A DNA stretch of 64,000 nt from Salipiger marinus (GCF_900100085.1 NZ_FNEJ01000008.1:62001-126000); one strand, 5' to 3'; positions 9,670 to 18,558 are shown, counted from the first letter of the stretch. A program made the numbers and translations. The notes: generated by a model from the sequence alone, not told the origin.

Positions 9670-10347
9670 ATGTCCAACCTCATCTACAAGCTGAACCCGA
9701 TGCCCGCGCGCATCCCGCAGGACAAGCTGGACCGTCTGGCAAAGCTCGAAACCGCGACCATCGGGCATTTCTACCATTTCGGCTTTGCCGCGCCCGCGAT
9801 CCAGCCGGTGCTGACCGGCAAGGTCGTGGCCTCGACCGTGGCGACGCTGGCCATTCCGGGGCTCGATTCCACCCTGCTGCACCACTGCCTCAGCTCGGTG
9901 GGTCCGGGCTATTTCCTCGCCGTCGACCGGCTGGGCGACACCAAATATGCCTGCTGGGGCGGCGGCGTCACCCGCATGGCGGCGATGATGGGGCTGGATG
10001 GCGGCTGCGTTGACGGCCCGCATACCGACACCGCCGAGATCGCCGAACAGGATTTCGCCATGTGGTCGCGCGGCGCCTCGCCGGTGACGACGCGGCTTTA
10101 CAATTCCGGCGGCGGTTTCAACGTGCCGGTCAGCATCGGCGGCGCTGCGGTGCTGCCGGGCTATGCGGTGCTGGCCGATGACAGCGGCGTGCTGTTCATC
10201 GCCCCCGAGGATCTGGACGAGGTGCTGGCCGAGGGCGAGACCAAGACCGAACGCGGCCGCGTCAACGAGGCCAAGATCACCGGCGGCACCCATCTGGGCC
10301 AGATGTCCGGCGCCACCAAGATGGTGGAGGCCAAGCTGGGGCAGTAG
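9670..10347 (+). CDS. RraA-family protein lacking the aldolase Asp and Arg
   Basis: Protein of 225 residues with the RraA/HMG-aldolase fold, last gene of the TRAP operon and preceded by GGGGGA. Family members are either metal-dependent 4-hydroxy-4-methyl-2-oxoglutarate aldolases/oxaloacetate decarboxylases or RNase E inhibitors. The aldolases carry an Asp, twenty residues, then Arg-Asp. The aligned block here is GGGVTRMAAMMGLDGGCVDG followed by PHTD, so the first Asp is Gly and the Arg is Thr; only the last Asp remains. A standard aldolase activity is therefore doubtful. Context suggests it handles a keto-acid derived from the TRAP substrate. Confidence 0.82.
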   Translation: MSNLIYKLNPMPARIPQDKLDRLAKLETATIGHFYHFGFAAPAIQPVLTGKVVASTVATLAIPGLDSTLLHHCLSSVGPGYFLAVDRLGDTKYACWGGGVTRMAAMMGLDGGCVDGPHTDTAEIAEQDFAMWSRGASPVTTRLYNSGGGFNVPVSIGGAAVLPGYAVLADDSGVLFIAPEDLDEVLAEGETKTERGRVNEAKITGGTHLGQMSGATKMVEAKLGQ

Positions 10348-10349
10348 CC

Positions 10350-11264
10350 TCAGCCGCCGTCGTGAAAGGAGGTATAGGCCGGATGCGCCGCGCACCAGTC
10401 CCGCGCCACCTCGCGCGCCAGTTCAAGCACAAGGCTGACCTGCTGGCGCCGGGCGCGGTTCACATGGGTGCAGGCCACGTCCAGCGGCGCGATCTGCTCG
10501 GTCACGGGGATCTGCATCAGGCGGCCTTCGGTGATGTCACGTTCCAGCGCGGTCAGCGACAGCGCCGAGGCGCCATAGCCCAGCCGGAGCATCTCGCAGA
10601 TGGTGGCCAGCGAATTGCCGTAATGGCGCGGCGCGGGCTGGCTGCGCATCTCGTCGACATATTCGGCCACCGGATTGAACATCGGCGAGGTCTTTGGATA
10701 CAGCACCAGCGGCAGGCGGCGCAGCGCCTCGGGGGTCATCGGCAGCGGCAGGCCTTTCACCACGTCGGGCCGTGCCACCCAGCCCACCTGATAGCGCGTG
10801 GTGAAGGCGGGCGCGCCCACCCGGTCGCCGCTGGCGGTAAAGGCCAGATCCAGCGTGCCCGCCTCGACAAAACGGCGCAATTGCAGGTCGGACCCGGCAT
10901 AGATGTCCAGCATGATCTCGGGCTGTTCCGCCCGCATCCGGCCCAGCAGATCCGGCCCCCATGTGATCGCGGCCATGCCCGCCAGCCCCAGCGACAGGCG
11001 CTGCTTCTGCTTGTCCAGCAGGCGGGCATTCATCGTTTCGCGCAGGTTCAGGAACTGCAGCGCGAATTCCGCCACCTCCATCCCCTGATCGGTCAGCCGG
11101 AATCCCGGCGCGTCGCGGTCGATCAGGACCTTGCCCAGATCGTTTTCCAGCGACTGGATCCGCGCCGACACCGCAGGCTGCGTCAGTCCCAGCCGTTCGG
11201 CGGTCTGGCGGTAGTTCTGGATCTGGCTCAGCCAGTAAAACGCCTCCAGCTGCTTGAAATTCAT
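10350..11264 (-). CDS. LysR-family transcriptional regulator
   Basis: DNA-binding regulator of 304 residues. The N-terminal winged helix-turn-helix is clear (MNFKQLEAFYWLSQIQNYRQTAERLGLTQPAVSARIQSLENDLG). It is followed by a periplasmic-binding-like effector domain. It is convergent with the RraA gene (2 bases apart) and divergent from the GhrA-type dehydrogenase, whose start is only 38 bases away. The shared short interval suggests it controls that dehydrogenase and perhaps the TRAP operon. The effector is unknown. Confidence 0.92.
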   Translation of the reverse strand: MNFKQLEAFYWLSQIQNYRQTAERLGLTQPAVSARIQSLENDLGKVLIDRDAPGFRLTDQGMEVAEFALQFLNLRETMNARLLDKQKQRLSLGLAGMAAITWGPDLLGRMRAEQPEIMLDIYAGSDLQLRRFVEAGTLDLAFTASGDRVGAPAFTTRYQVGWVARPDVVKGLPLPMTPEALRRLPLVLYPKTSPMFNPVAEYVDEMRSQPAPRHYGNSLATICEMLRLGYGASALSLTALERDITEGRLMQIPVTEQIAPLDVACTHVNRARRQQVSLVLELAREVARDWCAAHPAYTSFHDGG

Positions 11265-11302
11265 CGCCTTCCCTGTCTCTTACTGTCTAAAAAGGATGCC
11301 CC

Positions 11303-12238
11303 ATGACCGTTGCCGTTTACCTGCCCGCCGAGGACAAGACCCGCTGGTGGGTCGACATGCTGCAGGATCTGCTGCCCGGCTGGCAGGTCCAGTCCTTTGC
11401 CGAGGCCGCAGCCGATCCGGACGCGGTCGAGCATGCCGTGGTCTGGCGTCCGCGCAGCGGCGATCTGGCGCGGTTTCCGAACCTGCGCGCCATCGTCTCC
11501 ATCGGCGCGGGCATCGACCATGTGCTGGAGGATGACCAGCTGCCGCAGGGCGTGCCGATCATCCGCACCGTGGGGCAGGATCTGACCCAGCGGATGCGCG
11601 AATATGTGGCGCTGCACGTGCTGCGCCATCACCGCGACATGCCGCGCCAGCTGCAGGCGCAGCGCGATCACGACTGGCACGCCATCGTGGTGCCGGTGGC
11701 GCCGAACCGGGTGGTGGGCGTGATGGGTCTGGGCAATCTTGGCGCCGAGGCCGCGCGCACGCTGGCGGGTCTGGGCTTTGCCACGCGCGGCTGGTCGAAA
11801 TCCGAAAAGCAGGTCGAGGGGGTGGCGTGTTTTGCCGGGGCCGAGGGGCTGCCGGGCTTTCTGGACGGTTGCGAGATCCTCGTGAACCTGCTGCCCTTGA
11901 CCGACAGCACCCGCGGCATCCTGAATGCCGGGCTGTTCGCGCGGCTGGCGCCCGGTGCCTGCGTCATCAACTGCGCGCGCGGCGCGCATCTGGTGGAGGA
12001 GGATCTGCTGGCCGCACTGGAGTCGGGGCAGATCAAGCAGGCGACGCTGGACGTGTTCCACATCGAACCGCTGCCCGCCGATCATGGTTTCTGGGGCCAT
12101 CCGGCCATCACCGTCACCCCGCATGTCGCCTCGCAGATCGATGCGGCGACCGGCGGGCGGATCATCGCGCAGAACCTGCGGACCTTTGCCGAAACCGGCA
12201 CCTGCGCCGATGTGGCGGACGCGGTGCGCGGCTACTGA
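11303..12238 (+). CDS. ghrA: Glyoxylate/hydroxypyruvate reductase A-type 2-hydroxyacid dehydrogenase
   Basis: NAD(P)-dependent D-2-hydroxyacid dehydrogenase, 311 residues, matching the GhrA branch in length and pattern. The N-terminal part contains WRPRSGDLARFPNLRAIVSIGAGIDH. The nucleotide fold starts at VVGVMGLGNLGAEAARTLAGLGF (about residue 137). Catalytic Arg, Glu and His lie in INCARGAHLVEE, LDVFHIEPLP and TPHVAS. GhrA enzymes reduce glyoxylate and hydroxypyruvate. It is divergent from the LysR gene and may remove a 2-oxoacid made by the adjacent pathway. Confidence 0.85.
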   Translation: MTVAVYLPAEDKTRWWVDMLQDLLPGWQVQSFAEAAADPDAVEHAVVWRPRSGDLARFPNLRAIVSIGAGIDHVLEDDQLPQGVPIIRTVGQDLTQRMREYVALHVLRHHRDMPRQLQAQRDHDWHAIVVPVAPNRVVGVMGLGNLGAEAARTLAGLGFATRGWSKSEKQVEGVACFAGAEGLPGFLDGCEILVNLLPLTDSTRGILNAGLFARLAPGACVINCARGAHLVEEDLLAALESGQIKQATLDVFHIEPLPADHGFWGHPAITVTPHVASQIDAATGGRIIAQNLRTFAETGTCADVADAVRGY

Positions 12239-12253
12239 TCCCGGCAATCGGCA

Positions 12254-12273
12254 GGGGGCGGCGTGCCGCCCCC
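12254..12273. terminator. Hairpin between convergent ghrA and SDR genes
   Basis: A 9-bp perfect GC stem (GGGGGCGGC/GCCGCCCCC) with a 2-base apex sits 15 bases after the ghrA stop and just before the stop of the opposing SDR gene. It lacks a clear T-run on either side, so it is a probable but weak intrinsic terminator. Confidence 0.45.
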
Positions 12274-12278
12274 GCGCC

Positions 12279-13010
12279 TCAGGCATGCTGCCCGCCATTC
12301 ACGTCGATCGAGGCGCCGTTGACGTAAGAGGCCTGTTCCGAACACAGGAACAGCACCACGCGCGCCACCTCGTCGGGCTTGCCCAGACGGCGCAGCGGGA
12401 TGATCTGCGCCATGTCCTCGGTGCCGGGCGACAGGATTTCCGTCTCGATCTCGCCCGGGGTCACCATGTTGACGCGGATGCCACGCGGTCCCAGTTCCGC
12501 CGCCGCCTCGCGGGTCAGCGCCGCCAGCGCCGCCTTGGAACAGGCATAGGCCACGCCCGCGAAGGGATGCACCCGCGAGCCCACGATGGAGCCCACATTG
12601 ACCACCGCGCCGCGCCCGCGCGCCAGCTCTGGCAGCAGGTCGCGCATCAGCGTGGCGGGCCCCACAAGGTTGACCGCCAGCACCTGCGCCCACAGATCGT
12701 CATCGCTGCCCGCGATGCCCATGCGTTCGCCCGCCGGACCCTTGGGAGAGATGCCGGCATTGTTGACGATGGCGTTCAGCCCCTGACCGCCCAGCGTCTC
12801 GCGCACGCGGGCGACCAGATCGGCGCGGGCCACCGGATCGGCCAGATCGCCCTGAAAATGGTCGGTATTGCCCGCATGCCACGGGCAGCGCGCGTCGAAC
12901 GGGCTGCGCGAGACGGTCATGACCCGCCAGCCCGCCGCCTGAAACACCTTGACCGTGGCATGTCCGATCCCGCGGCTTGCGCCGGTCAGCAACAGCGTCT
13001 TCTGCTCCAT
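12279..13010 (-). CDS. Short-chain dehydrogenase/reductase
   Basis: NAD(P)-dependent SDR of 243 residues. The cofactor motif TGASRGIG is at residues 9-16, with NNAGIS near 87. Catalytic Ser, Tyr and Lys are in NVGSIVGSR and YACSKAAL. The C-terminus FLCSEQASYVNGASIDVNGG is that of FabG-like enzymes. It is the last gene of a minus-strand group with the gamma-glutamyltransferase (30 bases upstream) and a LysR regulator. It is not fatty-acid synthase-linked by context, so a role in catabolism of the same compound is more likely. Confidence 0.88.
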   Translation of the reverse strand: MEQKTLLLTGASRGIGHATVKVFQAAGWRVMTVSRSPFDARCPWHAGNTDHFQGDLADPVARADLVARVRETLGGQGLNAIVNNAGISPKGPAGERMGIAGSDDDLWAQVLAVNLVGPATLMRDLLPELARGRGAVVNVGSIVGSRVHPFAGVAYACSKAALAALTREAAAELGPRGIRVNMVTPGEIETEILSPGTEDMAQIIPLRRLGKPDEVARVVLFLCSEQASYVNGASIDVNGGQHA

Positions 13011-13040
13011 GGAAGCCTCTCTCTCCGGGGATGTCCCGGG

Positions 13041-14687
13041 TCAGATATGGAAGGAAATTCCCGCCTCCGCCAGCCCGCCGCCCAGCACGGACACGGTTCC
13101 GTCAGCGCGCCAGCAGGCGGCGCCCGTCATTTCACCACCCGGCCCAAAGGCGATGGCGTTCATGCCGCCGCCCACATGCGGCACCAGCTGCACGTCATGG
13201 CCGCGCGCGCGCAGCGCCTCGGCGTGATGGGCATAGCCGGGCTCCAGTTCCAGATGCCCGCCCTCGGTCCAGAGCCGGGGCGCCTCCACCGCCTGCTGCG
13301 GGGTCATGCCATGGTCGATCAGGTTGACGATGGCCTGCAGGGCAGAGGGGAAGATGCGCAGCGCGCCCGGCAGACCCAGCGCAAAGGCGGGGGCGCCGTC
13401 CCTCAGCACGATCATCGGCGCCATGGAGGTGGGCACCCGCTTGCCCGGGGCGACCGACAGCGCCTTGCCCGGATGCGGGTCGAAATTATACATGTAATTG
13501 TTGGGGATGATGCCGGTGCCCGGCACCATGATGCGCGCGCCGAAAAGCCCGTTGATGGTGTGGGTGGCGCAGACGATGCCGCCGTCGCGGTCGGCCACGG
13601 TCACATGGGTGGTGTTGCGGCTTTCATAGCCCGGCGCCACGGCGCCCGCGCCGCCCACCTCGCGCAGCCGCGCCCGGCAGGCCTCGGCATAGGGTTTGGA
13701 GATCAGCTTTTCCACGGGGATGTCGACAAAATCCGGATCCCCGGACGCGGCGCGGCGGTCCTCGAACCCGACGCGGATCACCTCTGCCAGTAGGTGCAGC
13801 CGTTCGGGGCTGTCAAAACCCATGGCGGCCAGATCGTAGCCTTCGAGCATGTGCAGCATCTGCGCGACATGCACCCCCGAGGAGGCGGGCGGCGGCGGCC
13901 CGGCGATGTCAAAGCCGCGATAGCTGCCAAAGACCGCCTGGCGTTCGCGCGGGGTGTAGCCGCGCAGGTCGTCCAGCGTCAGATGGCCTGCGGCGCCCAG
14001 AAAATCGACCAGCGCCTGACCCAAGCTGCCGCCATGCAGCGCGCCCGCGCCCTGCTGCGCCACCAGCCGCAGGCTTTCGGCATAGGCGCTCTGCACCAGC
14101 CGGTGACCGGGCCGTGCCGGGGCGCCGCCGGGCAGGAACAGCGCCGCCATGCCCGGATCCTGCGCCAGATCCTCGGCATGGCGTTCGATGTTGCTGGTCA
14201 GATAGGCGGTGATGCGGAAGCCGTCGGCGGCATGGCGGATGGCGGCGGCGATGACCTCGGCAAAGGGCAGCACGCCATGCTCGGCCTGCATCGCGCACCA
14301 GCCCGCAAGGTTGCCCGGTACCGCCACGGCGCCGGGGCCGACCAGATTGGCGCGGCCTTCGGCCTCCATGTAATTGGGCAGCGCGTCAGAGACCGGGCGG
14401 AACATGTCAGGCGTGGCGGCGGCACCGGCCTGCGACAGGCAGTCATAGACCTTGTGCCGCCCGTCGGGCAGGCGCAGATGCGCCACGCCGCCGCCCGCGA
14501 TGCCGACCATCATCGGCTCCACCACGGTCAGCGCCAGCAGCGCCGCCACCGCCGCATCCACGGCATTGCCGCCCGCTGCCAGCATCTCGTGGCCTGCGGC
14601 GGATCCCAGCGGGTGATTGGTGACCACCATGCCGCCCGATCCGGTGGCAGGCGCCTTGCGGCAGGTGAAGGGCAGGGCAGGGGACAT
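13041..14687 (-). CDS. ggt: Gamma-glutamyltransferase-family protein
   Basis: Ntn-hydrolase of the gamma-glutamyltranspeptidase family, 548 residues, normally self-cleaved into two subunits. The N-terminus matches the family (MVVTNHPLGSAAGHEMLAAGGNAVDAAVAAL). The nucleophile is the first Thr of the TTH motif in ESRNTTHVTVADRDGG, around residue 360, and the distal PTSMAPMIV region is also present. No signal peptide is visible, unlike classical periplasmic GGT, so a cytoplasmic catabolic role fits better. It lies between a LysR gene (16 bases upstream) and an SDR. The substrate could be a gamma-glutamyl or other amide. Confidence 0.87.
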   Translation of the reverse strand: MSPALPFTCRKAPATGSGGMVVTNHPLGSAAGHEMLAAGGNAVDAAVAALLALTVVEPMMVGIAGGGVAHLRLPDGRHKVYDCLSQAGAAATPDMFRPVSDALPNYMEAEGRANLVGPGAVAVPGNLAGWCAMQAEHGVLPFAEVIAAAIRHAADGFRITAYLTSNIERHAEDLAQDPGMAALFLPGGAPARPGHRLVQSAYAESLRLVAQQGAGALHGGSLGQALVDFLGAAGHLTLDDLRGYTPRERQAVFGSYRGFDIAGPPPPASSGVHVAQMLHMLEGYDLAAMGFDSPERLHLLAEVIRVGFEDRRAASGDPDFVDIPVEKLISKPYAEACRARLREVGGAGAVAPGYESRNTTHVTVADRDGGIVCATHTINGLFGARIMVPGTGIIPNNYMYNFDPHPGKALSVAPGKRVPTSMAPMIVLRDGAPAFALGLPGALRIFPSALQAIVNLIDHGMTPQQAVEAPRLWTEGGHLELEPGYAHHAEALRARGHDVQLVPHVGGGMNAIAFGPGGEMTGAACWRADGTVSVLGGGLAEAGISFHI

Positions 14688-14703
14688 GGCAGGCCTCTTT
14701 GGG

Positions 14704-15627
14704 TCAGGGCTGGGTCAGGGCGGGCACGGTCGTTTCCAGCGCCTCGACAAAGGCGCGGGCGGCTTCGGTCAGCGGGCGGCGGGCGGGTTCCAGCAGATGC
14801 AGCGTGCGCCACAGATCCAGCCCCGCCACCGGCACGAAGACGATGCCGGGATCGCGGAACAGCGCGACCGCGTTGCGCGGCAGCAGCGCCAGCCCCAGCC
14901 CGGCGCGGATCATGCACAGCTGCGCCACGGTGGAATGTGCCCGCAGCCGGGTCTGCAGAAAGGCGCGGGGGATTGCCTCACATCCGGCCAGCAGGTGCTG
15001 CGTGCCGGTTTCGGGGTCGAGCCCGATCAGATCCGCCGCCGGAATATCGGCCAGCGCCACCTCTCCGGCCTCGGCAAAGCCATGGCCCGCCGGACAGGCC
15101 AGCCCCACCGGATCGCGCAGGATGGCGCGCTGGCGCAGGTCGGGCGACTGCTGCGCGCGGCCCGCGATGGCCAGATCAAGCCGCCCGTCCGACACCATGC
15201 CCGCCAGCCGTTCGGCGATGTCGTCATGCAGGGTGCAGCGCAGCCCCGGACGGCCGCGCAGGAACTCCGCCAGCACCGGCGCCAGCAGTTCCGAGATGGC
15301 CGAGGGCGAAGCGCCAAGCAGAAGCTCGCCCTCTTCCAGCCCGGCGCTCTGCCGCAGCCGGGTCAGGGCGCGGTCCATCCCGTCCAGCAGCGGCGTGGTG
15401 TCATCCAGAAAATCCCGCGCGAGCGGCGTCAGCACCGGCGGACGGCTGCGCCGGTCAAACAGCGGCGCGCCGACCGAGGCTTCCAGCTGGCGCATCAGTT
15501 CCGACAGGGCCGAGGGCACGACGCCCAGGCTTTCGGCGGCGGCGGAAAACGATCCTTCGGCGGCCACCGCGTGCAGGGCGCGCAGATGTCGGAAGTTTAT
15601 ATTCTGTTTTTCCGCAATCATCTTCAT
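14704..15627 (-). CDS. LysR-family transcriptional regulator
   Basis: Regulator of 307 residues with an N-terminal helix-turn-helix (NFRHLRALHAVAAEGSFSAAAESLGVVPSALSELMRQLE) and a substrate-binding-like C-terminal domain. It heads a minus-strand group with the gamma-glutamyltransferase and SDR and is divergent from the FAD/FeS dehydrogenase. A T-rich inverted repeat in the 65-base gap is a plausible shared operator. It therefore may coordinate both directions. Confidence 0.92.
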   Translation of the reverse strand: MKMIAEKQNINFRHLRALHAVAAEGSFSAAAESLGVVPSALSELMRQLEASVGAPLFDRRSRPPVLTPLARDFLDDTTPLLDGMDRALTRLRQSAGLEEGELLLGASPSAISELLAPVLAEFLRGRPGLRCTLHDDIAERLAGMVSDGRLDLAIAGRAQQSPDLRQRAILRDPVGLACPAGHGFAEAGEVALADIPAADLIGLDPETGTQHLLAGCEAIPRAFLQTRLRAHSTVAQLCMIRAGLGLALLPRNAVALFRDPGIVFVPVAGLDLWRTLHLLEPARRPLTEAARAFVEALETTVPALTQP

Positions 15628-15636
15628 GTTATTCGG

Positions 15637-15651
15637 ATTTTATGACAAAAT
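15637..15651. promoter_or_regulatory. Putative LysR operator
   Basis: ATTTTATGACAAAAT, an imperfectly spaced inverted repeat (ATTTT/AAAAT, 5-base spacer), lies in the 65-base gap between the divergent LysR and dehydrogenase genes. It fits the T-N11-A form of LysR sites and is strikingly AT-rich for this genome. The assignment is by position and pattern only. Confidence 0.4.
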
Positions 15652-15692
15652 GCGGCAGAAATCAACAGAGTCCACCAGCCAGAGGTCGCCAG

Positions 15693-18539
15693 ATGAAGGA
15701 CAATGCCGAAATTCCGCACATGTCGCAGGCGCAGGTCTCTGATCTGGAAGCGGCGCTGGCCGGGGCCGGGTTCCGGGGCGAGGTCAGCCGCGACAGCGCG
15801 CTGCGCGAGGCGATGGCCACCGACAATTCCGTCTACCGCATCGCGCCGGATCTGGTGGTGGCACCCATGGATGCCGCCGACATGGTGACGCTGCTGCAGG
15901 TGATGGAGCAGCCCGCCTTTGCCCGGATGCCGGTGACGGCGCGCGGCGGCGGCACCGGCACCAATGGCCAGAGCCTGAATGCGGGCGTGATCGTGGACAC
16001 GCGGCGGCATATGGCGGGGCTGATCGCGGTGGACGAGACCGAAGGCTGGGCCGAGGTGCAGCCGGGCATGGTGCTGGATGATCTCAACGCGCGGCTGCGC
16101 CCCTCGGGCTGGTTCTTCGCGCCGGAGGCCTCCACCTCCTCGCGCTGCACCATTGGCGGCATGGTCAGCACCGATGCCTCGGGCAAGGGCTCGCGCATCT
16201 ATGGCAAGACTTCGGACAACCTGCTGGGGCTGGAGCTGGCGCGGCCCGAAGGTCTGCTGCGCAGCCTTGATCCCGCCCCGGACTGGGCGCAGCCGATGCT
16301 GGCGGCGGCGGAACAGGCGGGCCGGGCCGGGCGCGCGGCCTTCATCGCGGCGACCCCCCGCATCAACCGCCGCTTTACGGGCTATGATCTGGAGCGGGCC
16401 TGCCCCGAAAGCGGCGGGTTCGACTGGTGGCGGCTGTTTCCCGGATCCGAAGGCACGCTGGGGCTGATCTCCGCCATCCGGGTCAAGCTGCGGCGTATCG
16501 AGCCGGAAAAGCGGCTGATCGTGGCGGGGTTCGATGGCATCCGCGCGGCGCTGGCCTCGGCCATGCCGCTGCTGGCCGCCGATCCCACGGCGGTAGAGGT
16601 GATGGACGAACGCGTGCAGGCTCTGGCGCAGGAGGCGGGGCTGCTGACCCGGCTGCCGCCCGCGCTGCAGGAGGGGGCGGCGGGGCGCGTCGCCTTCGTG
16701 TTCATCGAAATCAACGGCACCGCCGCCGAGGTGGATCGCCGCATGGCCGACGGCCTGTCGATCCTGCGCGGCCTGCCCGGACTGGGCGCCGTGCATGTGG
16801 CGCAGGATGCCGAGGAGATCCGCGCGCTCTGGGCGGTGCGCTCGGCGGGGGTGGGGCTTCTGGGCAAGGTCGAGGGACGGGCGCGGCCCGTCGCCTTTGT
16901 CGAGGATACCGTGGTGCCGCCGGAAAACCTGCCCGCCTTTCTGGATGATTTTCTGGAGACGCTGCACACGCAGGGGCTGGAATTCGGGCTGTACGGCCAT
17001 GTGGATGTGGGCTGCCTGCATATCCGCCCTGCGCTCGACATCGACAGCGCCACCGACCGCGCCCGGCTGAAGGCGGTGTCGGATGCGGTCTATGCGCTGA
17101 CCCGCAAACATGGCGGCATCTTCTGGGGCGAACACGGCAAGGGGGTGCGCGGCGCCTATCTGCGCGACTGGATCGGCGCGGAGGCCTATGCCGCGCTGCA
17201 GGGCGTCAAGGCCGCTTTCGACCCGCAGGGGCGCTACAATCCGGGCAAGCTGGTGGGCGGCGAAGGCACGATCCTTGGCATCGACACCACGCCTTTCCGC
17301 CCGTTCAACGCGCCCAAGGGCGACCCGCTGACCCGCGCCTTCCGCTGCAACGGCAATGCGCAATGCCTGAGCTATGCCGCGACCACGCCGATGTGCCCGT
17401 CGTTCAAGGCCAGCGCCGATCTGCGCCACAGCCCCAAGGGCCGGGCCGACGCGCTGCGCGGCTGGCATCGCGCCCGCGCCGAAGGGGCGCCCGATCTGGC
17501 GCAGCGCGAAGCGGATCTGCTGGGTGTGCTCGACACCTGTCTGGGCTGCAAGGCCTGCGCCTCCAGCTGTCCGGTGCAGGTGGACATTCCCGCCATGCGC
17601 AGCGCCTTTCTGGCGGATTATCACGACCGCCACGCCCGCAGCCTGTCCGACCGGCTGGTGCTGGCCGCCGAGCGCGCTAGCCCGCTGACGATGCGGCTGG
17701 CGCCGCTCTTGCGTCCGGTCTGGCCCGCGCTGGTGCCGCTGGCCGAACGCCTGACCGGCAGCACCGATCTGCCGCGCCGTCTGGCCGCCGCGCAGCCGGG
17801 CGCGCTGCGGCTGCGCGCGCGCGATCTGTCGGGGCCCTTGCCCGAGGGCACGGTGATCCTTGTGCAGGACTGGTTTACCGCGCTGTTTGATGACCGGGTG
17901 CAGCGCGATGTGGTGGCGGGGCTGGCGGCGCTGGGATACCGGCCCCGGCTGCTGGAGATGCTGCCGGGCGGCAAGGCCGCGCATGGCGCGGGCGATCTGC
18001 GCGGCTTTCGCGCCATGGCGGGGCGGCTCGCCGCGCTCTTGCAGCGCGCGGCGGCCACAGGCGCGCCGCTGGTGGCGTTCGAGCCCGCCTTTGGCCTGAT
18101 GCTGCGGCAGGAATATGCTCGGGACGGGATCGCCGTGCCGGACGTGCTGATGCCGCAGCAGTTCCTGCGCGCCGAACTGGCGGCGGGGCGGCGGTTTGCG
18201 CAGGCGAAACCTGGGCGCGCGCGGCTGCTGTCGCATTGCACCGAAGCCACCGCCGATCCGCAGGCGGCGGCGGACTGGGCCGGGATCTTTGCGGCGCTGG
18301 GGGTGGATCTGCAGACCCCGGCCACGGGCTGCTGCGGCATGGCGGGGCTGTTCGGCCATCAGACCCGGCACCAGCCGGTGTCGCGCAGGCTTTTTGACCT
18401 GTCATGGCGGGATCAGATGAGCCCCGATCTGCCGGTTCTGGCGACGGGGTTTTCCTGCCGCTGTCAGGCGGAGCGGCTGTCGGGCGACGCGCTGCGTCAC
18501 CCGCTGGGCCATGTGGCCGATCTGCTGGGGCCGCTCTGA
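15693..18539 (+). CDS. FAD/4Fe-4S D-2-hydroxyacid dehydrogenase (YdiJ-like)
   Basis: Two-module membrane-associated dehydrogenase of 948 residues. Residues about 1-530 form a PCMH-type FAD domain (ARGGGTGTNGQSLN, SEGTLGLISAIRVKLRR) and an FAD-oxidase C-terminal domain (YGHVDVGCLHIRP, EHGKGVRGAYL). The second half has an iron-sulfur segment (CLGCKACASSCPVQVDIP) and a late CCG motif (ATGCCGMAGLFGHQ). This is the layout of E. coli YdiJ, a D-2-hydroxyglutarate dehydrogenase, and of D-lactate dehydrogenases. The ATG at 15693 gives the normal N-terminus. An open frame continues upstream but is antisense to other genes. Divergence from a LysR gene suggests substrate induction. Confidence 0.88.
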   Translation: MKDNAEIPHMSQAQVSDLEAALAGAGFRGEVSRDSALREAMATDNSVYRIAPDLVVAPMDAADMVTLLQVMEQPAFARMPVTARGGGTGTNGQSLNAGVIVDTRRHMAGLIAVDETEGWAEVQPGMVLDDLNARLRPSGWFFAPEASTSSRCTIGGMVSTDASGKGSRIYGKTSDNLLGLELARPEGLLRSLDPAPDWAQPMLAAAEQAGRAGRAAFIAATPRINRRFTGYDLERACPESGGFDWWRLFPGSEGTLGLISAIRVKLRRIEPEKRLIVAGFDGIRAALASAMPLLAADPTAVEVMDERVQALAQEAGLLTRLPPALQEGAAGRVAFVFIEINGTAAEVDRRMADGLSILRGLPGLGAVHVAQDAEEIRALWAVRSAGVGLLGKVEGRARPVAFVEDTVVPPENLPAFLDDFLETLHTQGLEFGLYGHVDVGCLHIRPALDIDSATDRARLKAVSDAVYALTRKHGGIFWGEHGKGVRGAYLRDWIGAEAYAALQGVKAAFDPQGRYNPGKLVGGEGTILGIDTTPFRPFNAPKGDPLTRAFRCNGNAQCLSYAATTPMCPSFKASADLRHSPKGRADALRGWHRARAEGAPDLAQREADLLGVLDTCLGCKACASSCPVQVDIPAMRSAFLADYHDRHARSLSDRLVLAAERASPLTMRLAPLLRPVWPALVPLAERLTGSTDLPRRLAAAQPGALRLRARDLSGPLPEGTVILVQDWFTALFDDRVQRDVVAGLAALGYRPRLLEMLPGGKAAHGAGDLRGFRAMAGRLAALLQRAAATGAPLVAFEPAFGLMLRQEYARDGIAVPDVLMPQQFLRAELAAGRRFAQAKPGRARLLSHCTEATADPQAAADWAGIFAALGVDLQTPATGCCGMAGLFGHQTRHQPVSRRLFDLSWRDQMSPDLPVLATGFSCRCQAERLSGDALRHPLGHVADLLGPL

Positions 18540-18558
18540 CGGCCCCGGCAGCCCCGGC

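Noticed and set aside
13794-15692. Upstream extension of the FAD/FeS dehydrogenase frame
   Set aside because: It is antisense to the gamma-glutamyltransferase and LysR genes, and the family N-terminus begins at 15693.
15624-18371. Minus-strand open frame of 915 codons opposite the FAD/FeS dehydrogenase
   Set aside because: No domain is recognisable and the plus-strand protein has clear FAD and FeS motifs throughout.
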